60,189 nt of DNA from Symbiodinium natans (GCA_905221605.1 CAJNDS010002515.1:323321-383509), one strand, 5' to 3'. Positions 29,175 through 41,060 are shown, numbered from the stretch's first letter. The notes: generated by a model not told the origin, from the sequence alone. Program-made: numbers and translations.

Positions 29175-30146
29175 ATGGCGCCGCGCTGGCTCCCGGATCA
29201 ACTCCTATCCGAGGATTCCCGAAAATTCCCGGCTTCTCGCCTTAAAACAACTAGGAGCGATAGCCCGGGCGCCTGGTACCGGCTCGCGAGCTGCGCTTTG
29301 CAAGCGGATAGTACATGTGCGCAGCTTTTCTTGTTCCCAGCGTCCCCGCGCGAGTTTGCTCACGCAACATCCCTCCTTCTGCCGTGCTCGACGCTTCATA
29401 TGCTCCTGGTGCTTTGGGCCACGTTGATGCTGACCCCCGAAAGCGGCCGTGCAGCCAGCTGCAGGCGCAAGACGCCTGGTTGGAAAGCCCGGAGCGCTTC
29501 TTGCACACCCGTCTGCAAGCTTGGCTGTTGCAAAGATTCCGATGCTCCTCTACCGGACTCAGTCTGCACCTTGGTGCAACCGCATGCATTGACTACCTTG
29601 CGCGCTGATCATGGCGACCCTGCCGGCAGCTGCTCAAGCATCGCACAAATCCAGCCCGGCTCGGCCGCAAGATACGCAGACACAAATAGCCGAGCGGAAG
29701 AGATGCAAACCGCGGACGCCGATGGTGCTAGGCTTGCTATCGCTGACTCCGCGATTGCAGCCTCACCTGGACTGCCTCGACATGCACTGTGCGCACTGCC
29801 GTCAGGGGCTTGGACAAAAGGCTGCAGACCGTACGGACCTTGTGGCCCAGGCGTTTCACCTCAAACTGCAGGCTTTGTTGAGCGAACTGACCGTGGGTGG
29901 TGTTCTTGGCAAGACTATGGCGTGGCACTGCCTGCACCAACGCGACGAAAGGGACGGTGCGTTGCTGCTTCGCACAGGTCTGATTCTGTGTCTTTCCATA
30001 TCTCTCTGTGTCTCTCGGACTCATGCTTCTATCCGGGAGACACCGAAAATTCTTGGAAATTTTGCAGGTTGCCCGGGTCCTCTCGGTGTCTCAGCGTGAG
30101 TCTTTTTGGGTTGAGTGGGCGGATGGAATCGGCGGGTGCCCTCTAG
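29175..30146 (+). CDS. Unrecognised 323-codon ORF
   Basis: The longest ORF in the window. It is rich in Ser, Ala, Cys and Arg with no domain I recognise. Another plus-strand frame, 29611-30099, includes the natural-looking LVAQAFHLKLQALLSELTV, so a frameshifted or spliced arrangement is possible. A 45-bp segment just inside it (about 29233) resembles one at about 29091. Confidence 0.3.
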   Translation: MAPRWLPDQLLSEDSRKFPASRLKTTRSDSPGAWYRLASCALQADSTCAQLFLFPASPREFAHATSLLLPCSTLHMLLVLWATLMLTPESGRAASCRRKTPGWKARSASCTPVCKLGCCKDSDAPLPDSVCTLVQPHALTTLRADHGDPAGSCSSIAQIQPGSAARYADTNSRAEEMQTADADGARLAIADSAIAASPGLPRHALCALPSGAWTKGCRPYGPCGPGVSPQTAGFVERTDRGWCSWQDYGVALPAPTRRKGRCVAASHRSDSVSFHISLCLSDSCFYPGDTENSWKFCRLPGSSRCLSVSLFGLSGRMESAGAL

Positions 30147-30607
30147 TATATAAAATCTTGTTTCTCTTGGCAGTTGCACAGTAACCCTGCCCAGATGCTC
30201 GTCAGAGACTCACGAACATTCGTGACACCTTGAAGAAATCACGTCCCGTTGTTCCCGTGTGAGGAACAGATTCATAAGCGCACCGTGAGAGTGTGGAAAA
30301 GATATGAATTCGTCAGTGGGTTCGCTAAATCTTAAGGGAGTGCAAAACCCATCATCTTTCCAAAATGTCGCATGACGAAAATGTGTATACACGATGAATA
30401 CTGCCAATAAAAGCGATGCATATAGTGAACCAGATGTCAAAATTGTGAGAACATGATATTGGTGTAAACAAGTGAAAGAATTTATTTGTTTACATGAACA
30501 TACTGTGTCAGTAAGAACTCTTACAATTTAGAAAAATACGCCTTGACTTGTTCAGAACACTTCGATACGTCTGTCAAGACTCAACGACAACATATTTTCT
30601 TTTGGAA

Positions 30608-31027
30608 ATGCATTTCTTTTCGATATCACCACTGTATTTCGAACTAATGGGCGACGACTTCCAAGACTGTAGTAGTTGTAAGTTTGTCAAACACATAGGA
30701 AATTTGATGGCTTCCTAACATGCAATTGGTGCCGTGAATCACAGCGACGATACCGTGCAAAGATCAAAGATGAATTTGCTATGTGTCCTGTTTGTAGTTA
30801 CGAAATAAAAGCAATACATACCAGCCCAACACGAAAAGTCACAAATGCACCAGTATCATTTGCACAAGCTAAGCGATCCACTGAAAGATGTTCCCAAACC
30901 AGACAAGACCAGAGTAATTGATGGTAAAGAACACTACATGTGTAAGAAATGCGATTCAGGAATGGTAGCCTGTATGTGGGCAAGACACTTTAACAAACCA
31001 CCACGTCTGAAACCACCAGCAGCATAG
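30608..31027 (+). pseudogene. Frameshifted zinc-finger protein gene
   Basis: Three consecutive pieces in changing frames look like one protein. Frame 2 gives MGDDFQDCSSCKFVKHIG (from 30608). Frame 1 gives FLTCNWCRESQRRYRAKIKD followed by EFAMCPVCSYEIK (about 30706-30808). Frame 2 again gives AQHEKSQMHQ and [20 protein letters not shown] to a stop at 31025. The last two Cys pairs are each followed by a histidine about 11 residues later (C-x2-C-x11-H), a pattern of C2H2-type fingers. C-x2-C-R followed by Tyr/Lys/Arg-rich sequence and a second finger recurs in proteins of giant DNA viruses and their algal hosts. This link is from memory and unproven. The DNA is AT-richer than its surroundings. 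Confidence 0.55.
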
Positions 31028-31059
31028 TGATAATGAAATGATAATAATACATAAGTAGT

Positions 31060-31191
31060 TATATATAGATATATGTGTGTATATATGTATATATATATGT
31101 ATATATACATATGTATATATATGTATATATATATATGTATATATATATATGTATATATATATATATGTGTATATATATATGTATATATGTA

Positions 31192-31224
<33 letters not shown>

Positions 31225-31225
31225 T
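31060..31225. repeat. (ATATGT)n / (AT)n microsatellite
   Basis: AT-rich simple repeat directly after the zinc-finger relic. Confidence 0.97.
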
Positions 31226-31269
31226 ACAAGTACATGAGAGTTGCAACCCATAGCCCCAAACCCGGAACC

Positions 31270-31472
31270 AAATTCGACAAGACCCGCCTTGCCTAGTTAG
31301 GCGTATGGCACTCAGGTAGTGTTAAGCATTCTTCCTAGGATGGAGGTTGGGATCTTTGGGTGGATTAAAATATCTTGGTGTTGGGGCTGAGATCTTAAGA
31401 CCGATTTCTATCTCAGAGCAGGGGGTGGGTGGTGCCATGCACCTAAATCGGCAAGGACCCATCGAACTCCAG
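31270..31472 (+). mobile_element. MITE-like element, CCTTGCCT..TTAGGC family, copy 2
   Basis: Inverted ends CCTTGCCTAGTTAGGC/GTATGGCA (from 31287) and TGCCATGCACC/TAAATCGGCAAGG (to 31456). The interior shares GGTTGGGATCTTTGGGTGG and GCTGAGATCTTAAGA with the reverse complement of copy 1. Confidence 0.88.
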
Positions 31473-31480
31473 GGCTTCGC

Positions 31481-31501
31481 AAGGGGGGGGGGGGGGGGGG
31501 A
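31481..31501 (+). repeat. G run
   Basis: About 20 consecutive G just right of the MITE-like copy. Confidence 0.95.
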
Positions 31502-32103
31502 GGTTCGTAATTGATGGCTCCAAAACACTCAGGGCCCTAATTTTTAATGACTAGCATTTATTCTGCAACCCTCTGCCTTTCCCGGCACATCTGACGGGGT
31601 TGGGGGGTTCCGGACTTGGGATTTGCTTCGTGAGGTACGGGGGTTGGCGAATGACACCAGCTGTGCTTCCTTAAGCCCTAAACCCTAAACCCTAAATTGC
31701 AGGGTCACCAGGCAGGAGGGTTTAGGGCTTCGGGTCTAGGGTTTAAGGCAGGAAAGCAGGTGCTGGGTTGAGGATCTTGGCCATATGAGATGGACTGGGC
31801 TCAAGGAGCATGTGGCAATTGAAACCTCACAATCCAACTGCCCCAAGCCCTGAAGCCCAAACAAACACTAAATCAGAAACCCACAGCCCAAGACACAACA
31901 CAAAATCCCAAAACCTTCTAGCCTTCATATAAGACCCCCCCAAAAAACACTCAAAAGAAAACACAAATAAAAGTAGCAATAGTAAACAGAATGGAGCTGA
32001 GGCCATCGAGTCTCAGTTGGGTTTAGGTTTCAGGGTCCGGGCCCCTCCGAGCCATGGCCCTCAGAATTCTTCCGCTGGCCCGTTTTGGAGCAGGCTCTTC
32101 AAT

Positions 32104-32300
32104 TTAGGGTCTAGGGTCTAGGGTCTAGGGTCTAGGGTCTAGGGCCTAGGGCCTAGGGTCTCGGGTCTAGGGTCTAGGGTTAGGGTCTAGGGTTTAGGGT
32201 TTAGGGTTTAGGGTTTAGGGTTTAGGGTTTAGGGTTTAGGGTTTAGGGTTTAGGGTTTGGGGTCTGGCGTCTAGGGTCGAGGGTCTAGGGTTTAGGGAAC
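32104..32300 (+). repeat. GGGTCTA then GGGTTTA array
   Basis: A homogeneous block of GGGTCTA units is followed by GGGTTTA units, then mixed. Confidence 0.97.
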
Positions 32301-33099
32301 CCTAATAAACCCTTGAACCCCTAAATCCCCAACCCCTAAGCCCTAAACCGAAGCTGCTTCATCTTTGGTAAGTCAAGATCGGGGAAGACCTCAAGAAAAG
32401 CACCAAGGCTCCTTAAGGACTTTTTCTGGCCTTTTAAAGGCCATGATTTGGAGATTAGGCCCCCCCCCCACCCCCTCCCCCGCGCAACCTGCCTGCAACT
32501 TTTTGCATAGGGAAAAGGACTTTGGGGTCCCCTGGATGCCTCAGGCAAGCCGGATGAGCGGTGCCTGGCACCTAGCAGCGGGACCTGTGGGATTTCCATG
32601 TGCACTTACCGCATCGTATCGGCGATGCCCAACTTGCTCTAGGGCTTTACTCTAAAAAGCTGGAATTGTACTTTAAGCATTGGTATATTTAGGGTAAGGT
32701 ACAAGGTTGCTCTTGGGTGAATTCCTGGGTTTACTCTTGGTTTGAAGGCTTTAGGGGTGCTTATAGCGTTGGGGACTAAAGACCCGGGCGTCGAAAAAAG
32801 AGTAGCCCTTTTCTGTTTTTCGATGTTACAATTTAGGGTTTTGGGTTTTATAGGGTTTGGCCCATCCCTGAGCCCTAAACACTGCGCCCTATGCACCATG
32901 AGCTCCAAAAACATAAACCCAACATAGCTGGGGTAGTTTTTGAACTGAAGTTGAAATTTTGTCTACCCTTAGTCCCCTATAACACCCTTCGAAAACCGTA
33001 AAGAATTTAGAGGTCCCCGGCTGCAGGGCTCCTTGCAAGATGGAGTTCGGTCTCATGGTCATCCCTGTTAAGCTGTTTTAGGGGGATTCCGTAAACGTT

Positions 33100-33200
33100 A
33101 AACCCTAGAAACCCCTAGAACCCCTAGAAACCCTAGAAACCCTAGAAACCCTAGAAACCCTAGAAACCCTAGAAACCTTAGAAACCCTAGAAACCCGAGA
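33100..33200 (-). repeat. CCCTAGAAA nonamer array
   Basis: About ten copies of a 9-bp variant of the telomere-like unit. Confidence 0.95.
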
Positions 33201-33231
33201 CCCCCAACTCGAAACCCGATTTCCCAAGACC

Positions 33232-33466
33232 TACCGTCTCGTAGCAGGGAGTGATGGAAAGGAGGGGTACCTTCATTCCCTCTATAAACAGCCTTGTATA
33301 TATCGGGCCCTACATACTCTCTTAAAGGGTTTTTTTCGGGCCCTAAATACTCTCTTACAGGGTATACATAGGGCCCTCCATAATCCCTTAAAGGGTAGGT
33401 ACAGGGTCCTGCATACTCCCTTATTCTATTTAGGTACGCCCCGTCATTCCCTGCCAAGAATCGGTA
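33232..33466. mobile_element. MITE-like TGGTTCTTAGTAGGG family, large copy with internal tandem repeats
   Basis: Ends TACCGTCTCGTAGCAGGGAG and CTGCCAAGAATCGGTA are imperfect inverses, matching the family by CATTCCCTGCCAAGAAT. Inside are four tandem units of about 33 bp, each with GGGCCCTACATACTC-like sequence. Confidence 0.75.
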
Positions 33467-33788
33467 AGCAGAGCTCAGGTCGAAGTGCCCTGGAAGCCAC
33501 CACGCGAGGCGCGGGATCTTGGGGGGGAGCTGAAGAGGTTGAGGGTTTAGGGTTTAGGGTTTGAAGGGTTTTAAGGGCCAGGGTTCATAGGGTTCATAGG
33601 GTTTATAGGGTTTATAGGGTTTATAGGGTTGAGAGGGTTGAGAGGGTTTATAGGGTATGGGTTTAGGGTTTAGGGTTGGAATCCAGAAGAAGGGGCACCT
33701 AGTCCGAAACTCTTCAAGCTGCGAGCCTGAACCCCAGAACGTCACACCACTGAGGTGTGACAAGAGACACCCGGCTCCATATTCAGAA

Positions 33789-34060
33789 CCCTAAGCCCTC
33801 GACCCTCGACCCTCGACCCTCGACCCTCGACCCTCGACCCTCGACCCTCGACCCTAGACCCTAAACCCTAAACCCTAAACCCTAAACCCTAAACCCTAAA
33901 CCCTAAACCCTAAACCCTAAACCCTAAACCCTAAACCCGAAACCCGAAACCCGAAACCCGAAACCCTAAACCCTAAACCCTAAACCCTGAACCCTAAACC
34001 CTAAACCCTGGACCCGCAACCCTCGAGCCTCGACCCTCGACCCTCGACCCTCAACTCTCA
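33789..34060 (-). repeat. CGACCCT / CCCTAAA array
   Basis: Blocks of CCCTCGA, CCCTAAA, CCCGAAA and CCCTCGA again; each block is internally uniform. Confidence 0.97.
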
Positions 34061-34196
34061 ACCTACCTTTTTAACCTTGGTTTGAGAGGCCTCAAGTCTC
34101 AACTCCTAAAGCTTGTGCTTCTTTGGGCCCACCTCGAACCCCACCACCCCAAAACCCCAAAGCCCTATCTTCCCGGACTTGTTTGAACACTATGCC

Positions 34197-34288
34197 TTGG
34201 GATGTGCTGCCTTATACTACCGGTCCTAAGTATAATTACAACAGGGGTGCTTTAATCCCTATTGAGGGTTTCAGGGGGAGCATCCCAA
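34197..34288. mobile_element. MITE-like TTGGGATGTTCCCCC family, copy 2
   Basis: Starts TTGGGATGTGCTGCCTTATA and CTACCGGTCCTAAG, matching 6875 onward; the right end GGGGGAGCATCCCAA is mirrored. Confidence 0.8.
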
Positions 34289-35567
34289 ACTATGCTCTGG
34301 TACCGAAGCCAAGGCGATGGAACAACCCGGAAAAAGAAACGAAAAGATCAAGAGCCTTCGGAGGCCCAGACCCTCAATTCAGATGTAAGCTTCTGAGCTC
34401 TAAACTCTATAAGGCCTACGCCCGAAGCCCTCAACCCCAAAACCTTCAACCCTAAATCCTAGAATCTAGACCCACCCAAAATCGTAAACCCTTGTCCCTA
34501 AACCCTAAACCCTAAACCCTAAACCCTTAACCCTAAACCCTATAGGCCCTCGAAAGCCCTTAGCGTTGAGTTCGGGTTTCCTGCGGGAGGGAAGAGAGAG
34601 CGCGCTCAGGGCCCACCAAGGAACTGGTCTGGCCCACCAAGAGAGGAGGAGCTCTGCCAGTGAGGGGTTTGGGGTTTGGGGTTTAGGGTTTGGGGTTTAG
34701 GGTTTGGGGTTTAGGGTTCGGGGTTTAGGGTTTAGGGTTTAGGGTTTAGGGCTTCGTGGAAGGCATGTGTTTGTGCCTTCAAGGGGAGTTTACTTCGTGC
34801 TTCGATCTTCCGAAACCTGAAATCAGAACTTTTTTTTGTTGTTCGAGGGTGTATCATGCAAGCTGGTTTTCCTTCAAAACGGCTTGTAGACATCTCGCGA
34901 TCCAGGCAGTACAGCCTGGAGGTCGCATGTTATGGGAAAGGATAACTCTATGTCTGGAAATCTCCTGAGTTTGTTGGGGGCTGGGGGAATACCATTTCAG
35001 GTTTGATTGAGCTGGGGCCTGATGCTCCTCCCCTTTACCAGCCATGAACTGCCAACCTCAACTGAAGAGACTTTTTTCGGGGTTCCCAAGATGTATGTAC
35101 ACAGTAGAGGATTGTTACATGGTCGCGTCTCTAAATCATATGAGTTACTGTTCCAAAGCGGAACCTAATATGTAGTGCACCCAACAAGGGACCAGAATTA
35201 AGAGAAGCAACCACATGTTCCTGGTAGAACGTTCGTGCCCTGGCGCCCTGTCGGGAGGGCGTTCCATGGCAGCCGCCGCAGACTCTCCGTCGCTGTTTCA
35301 AAGCCCGAAACCCCCCAACATAAGGTGTCTAAACCCTGAACCCTAAACCCTAGACTCTAAGCCCCACAAATTTAGAGATCATTGCGCTCGGCTTGCGGTG
35401 ATGGTGAGAGAGTGATAGAGTGACGGAGTTGACAACGATCCATCGAGAGCGTTTCAGTTGCGGTCATTTAGGGTTTGGGGTTTAGGGTTTAGGGTTAAGG
35501 GTTTGGGGTCCAGTATCCCCACGAAAAATCCTCCCAAACCATGGCAATGATGTTTATGTTTCAGGTT

Positions 35568-35594
35568 ATTGTGTGTGTGTGTGTGTGTGTGTGT
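35568..35594 (+). repeat. (GT)n microsatellite
   Basis: About twelve GT dinucleotides. Confidence 0.97.
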
Positions 35595-36539
35595 TTTGTT
35601 AAATGTAGGGGGGGGAGATGGGATGGAACTTCTGGTTCGATTTCAATAAGGTTCTGAAGTTGGGGGTTTCGGGATGCCTAACTCTCAGCCCCAGACCTCG
35701 AACCCCAGGCCCCCCGCAGAACAAATTTAGGTTTGGGGCCGCGCTCGAAACCTAAACTGAGCACCTCTGGAACCCCCTGGACTTCCTGGCGTTTAGGGTT
35801 TAGGGTTAGGGTTCAGGGTTCAGGGTTTAGTGTTTAGGGTTTAGGGTTTAGAAACCCTGGAACTTTTGGAACCTTCTGGAAGTTTCTGGAGCCCTCGGAA
35901 GCCCTGGAACTGCTGGAAATGTTGGAACCCTTGGAGCCCTTGAAGCCCTAAACCCTAAACCCTAAACCCTAAACCCGAAACCCTAAACCCTAAACCCTAA
36001 ACCCTAAACCCTAAACCCTAAACCCTAAACCCTAAACCCTGTGAAACCCAGCAATGCCCTGACCGAACTCTAAATCTTTTTGAGCACCAAGGCGGGAACC
36101 TGCGAGCAATGGCGCCCCGCGCCCGCAGGACCACACGGGCCACCTTAGGGTTTAGGGTTTCGGGTTGGGGCTGAGGGTTTAGGGTTTAGGGTTTAGGCTT
36201 TCGGGTTTAGGGTTTAGGGGGTTTAGGGTTTAGGGGGTTGGGGGTTTAGGGTTTAGGGTTTAGGGTTGGGGGTTAGGATCTTCTATCCCAAGATGACAAC
36301 GTAGTTTAGGTTGCGCAGCAGCAGGCCTAAACCCAAGACCCTGTAGACCCTTGAGACCCTACACCCTGGACCTTGTAGACCTTAAACCCTATATCAACCC
36401 TAAAACCGTGAAACCCAGAACCCCTTGGACCCTTTAGACCCTAAACCTATAAACCCTATAAGCCCTATAAGCCCGGCAAACCCCATAAACCCCCATAAGC
36501 TCCATGAACAAACCCTAAGAAAACCTGTAAACACTATAA

Positions 36540-36778
36540 ACCCAATCAACCCCTTAAACCCCTTAAACCCCTAAACCCCTAAACCCCCTAAACCCCTAAA
36601 CCCCCTAAACCCCCTTAACCCCCTAAACCCCCTAAACCCCCTAAACCCCCCTAGACCCCCTAGACCCCCTAAACCCCCTAGACCCCCTAAACCCCCTAGA
36701 CCCCCTAAACCCCCTAAACCCCCTAAACCCCCCTAAACCCCCTAAACCCCCTAAACCCCCTAAACCCCCTAAACCCCA
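36540..36778 (-). repeat. CCCCTAAA / CCCCCTAAA array
   Basis: About 27 units of 8-10 bp with CCTAGAC variants. Confidence 0.97.
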
Positions 36779-37632
36779 AACAGGGGGGCCGGTCGCGGTC
36801 GCGGTCGCGATCTGCCGGTCGCCGGCGAAAGCGGCAGCCAGGTCTCACTTCCATACGCTCCAGATGTTTGAGTTTTGGGTTGGAGGGTTTAGGGAGGGTT
36901 TTTTGGGTTTTAGGCTTTAGGGTTTGAGGTTTAGGGTTTGAGGGTCTGAGGGTTGGAGGGTTTGAGGGTTTGAGGATTTGAGGGGTTTGAGGGTTTGAGG
37001 GTTTGAGAGTTCCAGGGGTTTGAGGGTTTGAGGGGCTTCAGGGGTTTCAGGGGTTTGAGGGGTTCAGGGTTTTCGGGTTTGAGGTTTTTTGGGTCTTGCA
37101 TTGAAGTTGAGGGCTTCAGGGTTTTAGAGGTTTAGGGTTTACGTTTTTTTGGTTTCAGGGTTTGGGAAGTTGAGGGCCTTAGAGAGCGGTAGGGTCTCAG
37201 GGGTTCGGGAATCAGGGCTTCGTAAAGGTTTAGGGTCTATTGTGACACGGGCCTTTCGGGTCAAAAGAAGCCGCAGGCCCTAGCTCAAACGTAAACCCTA
37301 AGCCCGTACAGCCTTAAACCCCTAAATCCCTACATGCAAACGGGGGCTTCTTCAAGAACTTCGCAGGCTGTGGAGACTCGAGGTTCCATACGGTTTATGG
37401 TTTTAGGGTTTAGGGTGGAGGGTGTAGGGAGGGTTCGGGATTTTAGTTTAGGGGTGTAGGGTTGAGGGCTGTTTCGAGCCGTATCTTTGTTGGGCTTAGT
37501 GCTTAGGGAGTTTGTGGGTTAGAGTCTTAGAGTTTTGAGGAGGGCTTCCCTGAAATGCGCTCCCTTGCCGGGGATGGGGCCTCACAAATAAAGAGAACTG
37601 CCCTTGTTGCGCTTTGTTTTGGGCCTTAGTCC

Positions 37633-37756
37633 TAAAACCCTAAACCCTAAACCCCAAACCCCAAACCCTAAACCCTAAACCCTAAACCCTAAACCCTAAA
37701 CCCTAAACCCTAAACCCTAAACCCTAAACCCTAAACCCTAAACCCTAAACCCTACG
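37633..37756 (-). repeat. CCCTAAA array
   Basis: About 17 units, with two CCCCAAA. Confidence 0.97.
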
Positions 37757-38849
37757 TCCTAACCGTAAACCCTCAACCCTGAGCAATTTTTTGGGCTCCG
37801 AAGATTCGGAGCATCAGCATGGGCCTGGCTTCCGTGGACTTCCACTCTTAGGCTTACCAACAGCAAAGTTTTAGGGTTTAGGGTTTAGGGTTTAGGGTTT
37901 AGGCTGTTTAGGGTTGAGGGGGTTTAGGGTTGAGGGTTAGGGTTGGGGGAGCCTTAGCTCGGAAGGATCTGAATCGCGACATTCCCCTGAGCGGGAGCCA
38001 CGACAGAGGCCGCCGCAATTGTGGGTTTTTCGGTTTCGGGCGACTGCGGCACCTGCTTGATGACGAAATCCAAAGCCCCAGAACCCGCCCACTTCAACAT
38101 TAAGCCCTCAAACATACTCAGCCCTCAGCCCTCAAACCGTCAAGCCCTCAAACCCTCAAACCCTCAAACCTTCAAACCCTCAAACCCTCAACCCTCAACC
38201 CTGGCCCGAACCTGAACCCCAAAGGTAGGAGCGGCAGACACTCAGACTCCTAGACCCCCGACTTAGAGTTTGGCGGCCTTGTTTATGTCCTAAAAAAGGG
38301 CATCGCGTAATTCCAAACCTTTCAACTGGTTCGAACCGGTTCTCCGGGCCCCTTTTCGTGGCAAAAAACACGGGGTCATTTTCTTTCACAAATAGGTGCA
38401 TGGGAGAGAAGTGATAAACGCTTGCGCGCGCCAGCTCGGCAGCCGGGCCGGCCCGCGTCCCAAGGTCCAGGAACTTCAGCGAAATTTTCAAAGCAGGTCA
38501 AGGTCCCAACCAAATCAAAGGCCGAGTGGGTGCCAGGGGTTTTAGGCAGGCGACCCATGTGACACAACCCATAGGTGGTTTCAGATATGAAAGTCCTCTA
38601 AACCACTTTGCATCAAGAGTGCGTGTTGCTTTGAAGAAAAGAAGGCTTCAACTCCATGAGAGTTGTAAGTGGGCGATCTTGGGGTGAGTAATAAAACCCA
38701 AACCCTAAACCCTAATCCCGAAAGCCTAACCTGGTATTTCGCATGGCTTCCCCCCACCTTTTTGAAGCCCTCATCCAGGCAAGATGCAGGCCATCCGCCG
38801 GTTTCGGCAGCACAGGCCCCCCCTCGAAACTAAAAATGGGAGACCCCCT

Positions 38850-39150
38850 AAACCCTAATCCCTAAAACCTAAAACCTAAACCCTAAACTTTAAACCCTAA
38901 ACCCTAAACCCTAAACCCTAAACCCTAAACCCTAAACCCTAAACCCTAAACCCTAAACCCTAAACCCTAAACCCTAAACCCTAAACCCTAAACCCTAAAC
39001 CCTAAACCCTAACACTAAACCCTAAACCCTAAACCCTAAACCCTAAACCCTAAACCCTAAACCCTAAACCCTAAACCCTAAACCCTAAACCCTAAACCCT
39101 AAACCCTAAACCCTAAACCCTAAACCCTAAACCCTAAACCCCAACACCTC
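38850..39150 (-). repeat. Long CCCTAAA array
   Basis: About 40 units, among the longest in the window. Confidence 0.98.
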
Positions 39151-39784
39151 AACCCTAAACCCTAAACCCAAAAACCCTCAACCAAGTTTAGGGTTGAGGG
39201 CCCCGTCTCGGCTCGCGCACGGAAGATTGAGGTTTCGGTTCCTTGGCACTATTCTGGCTTAGGGTTTCCTTAAGCCTCTCAGGGCTCTTGCAGTGTCTTG
39301 GGGTTTAGGGTTTAGGGATTAGGGTTTAGGGTTTAGGGTTCGGGGTTGGGGTTTAGGGTTTGGAAAGTTCCATGGTCCCTAATATGGTTCCGGAGCTTCT
39401 CTAAGGGACCTGAAGGTTTCATCGGTTTCATTAGGGTATATGGGGGGTATAATACGGCTTCCCCAAAAATGGGCCCATATTCAGGGCCCATGTAACTACC
39501 CTTAGATTCTCAGAGTTCATGTTTTTGTTGGATATTATGTTTGGCCTTCTGTAGGTGGGCATCAGTAAACTCAGACCCCGAAGGCCCAACCGCACCCCAC
39601 CATTAAACCCTAATCCCCTTAACCCCTGAACCCCACAACCCTAAGCCTACAGCCCAAATTTAAATGCCCTAAAGCCCTAAAGCCCTAGAACCCTAAAACC
39701 TTCTAAAACACTACACCCTCCACTCGAAGCCCCGCAAAACCTTAAACTTAAACAAGCACCGCCGGCGGGCACAGGCACGCCTGG

Positions 39785-40085
39785 CACAAAATTCTTGGGC
39801 ATGGGCATGCCTCATCGTTTCGTGGGTGCACGGACAAGAGTTCGAGGGCGCGGGGGCACAGGTGCAAAAACTCACGGGCACAGGCACACAAATTTCGCGG
39901 GACGGTAAAAAAAGTCGTGGGTGCAGGCACGCCCCTTCGTATTTCGTGGGCACAAGCCATAGGCACGACCCTTCGTGGGCACAGGCACGCCCCTTCGTGG
40001 GCAAAGGCACGCCCGTTCGTGGGTACAGGCCCGCCCGCTCGGCCGTGGGCACAAAAATTCGTGGGCGTGGGCACGGGAACAACAA
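39785..40085. repeat. 22-bp repeat TTCGTGGGCACAGGCACGCCCC
   Basis: About ten variable copies built on the parts TTCGTGGGCACAGG and CACGCCCC, open on both strands. The deduced Pro/Arg/Cys-rich ORFs are likely spurious. Confidence 0.85.
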
Positions 40086-40967
40086 AACTTTCAGGCACAG
40101 TGCCGTTCAAGGGTGGGGTGGGGAGGGATGTGGGACTCTGTTTGTTGAGCTGCTGGGACTGACTAAGTTTTCGAGCCATCTGGTTGCCGTTTGAGAGTTA
40201 ACTCGAAGCGAAAAGATGAGGATTGGGTGAACATAGAGAGTGAAAAACCCTACACCCTAAACCTTTACCCTAAACCACGATGGCAGGCGCTGGCCTCAGA
40301 TGCTGCGACAAAAAACCTTCCGCCTGGGCCACACGAGTGCGAAAACGGCTCACAAAAGACTTGCCCGCCTTCATTCGCCTGTTCAAACTGTACCACATTT
40401 TTTCAGTTGCTTGACAGCTTTCCGAACCCCGCATGTGGATGCCCCTCTGTGGCGCCGAAATGAGCAGCGGCGTTGTTTTTTGCGGCAGGCTACTTCAGAT
40501 TTCCGTCGAGCCGCGCAACCTTGCGCACTCCGCACAAAGTCGACCTCTCCACGTTCAAAGTCTAGTCGATTCGACAGTTTTTGAGCTACTTCTGGTTTTC
40601 TAATTTTTTGCAGCACTCGCATGCCGCGCAACGGCACGCAGACTACCCTTCATTGAACGTAAGAAGGCACTTCCAACTGCCACCTCGGGCGCGTGGGGGC
40701 CCCTGACTGCTGACTCACTTTGGAAGGCTCTTCAGATTTTGGAGTTCAGGGCCTGAGGGTATGTGGGTCAGGGCTAAGGGTGGGGCGGTTGTAGAGATTT
40801 TGGGGTTCGGGCTTTTGGGTTTAGGCATCAGAGTTTTGTTACGTTTTTGGGATTCAGGTTTACAGATTTTTCAGGTGGCCCTACGGGCCTGAAGGTTGTT
40901 TTTAGGGTTTTGTTGTGTTTGGTGTTTGCGGTTTTAGGGGTCTGACCGCTGTGCTTTAGGATCCTGC

Positions 40968-41060
40968 ACCCTAAACCCTAAACCCTAAACCCTAAACCCT
41001 AAACCCTAAACCCTAAACCCTAAACCCTAAACCCTAAACCCTAAACCCTAAACCCTAAAG
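40968..41060 (-). repeat. CCCTAAA array
   Basis: About 13 perfect units. Confidence 0.98.
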
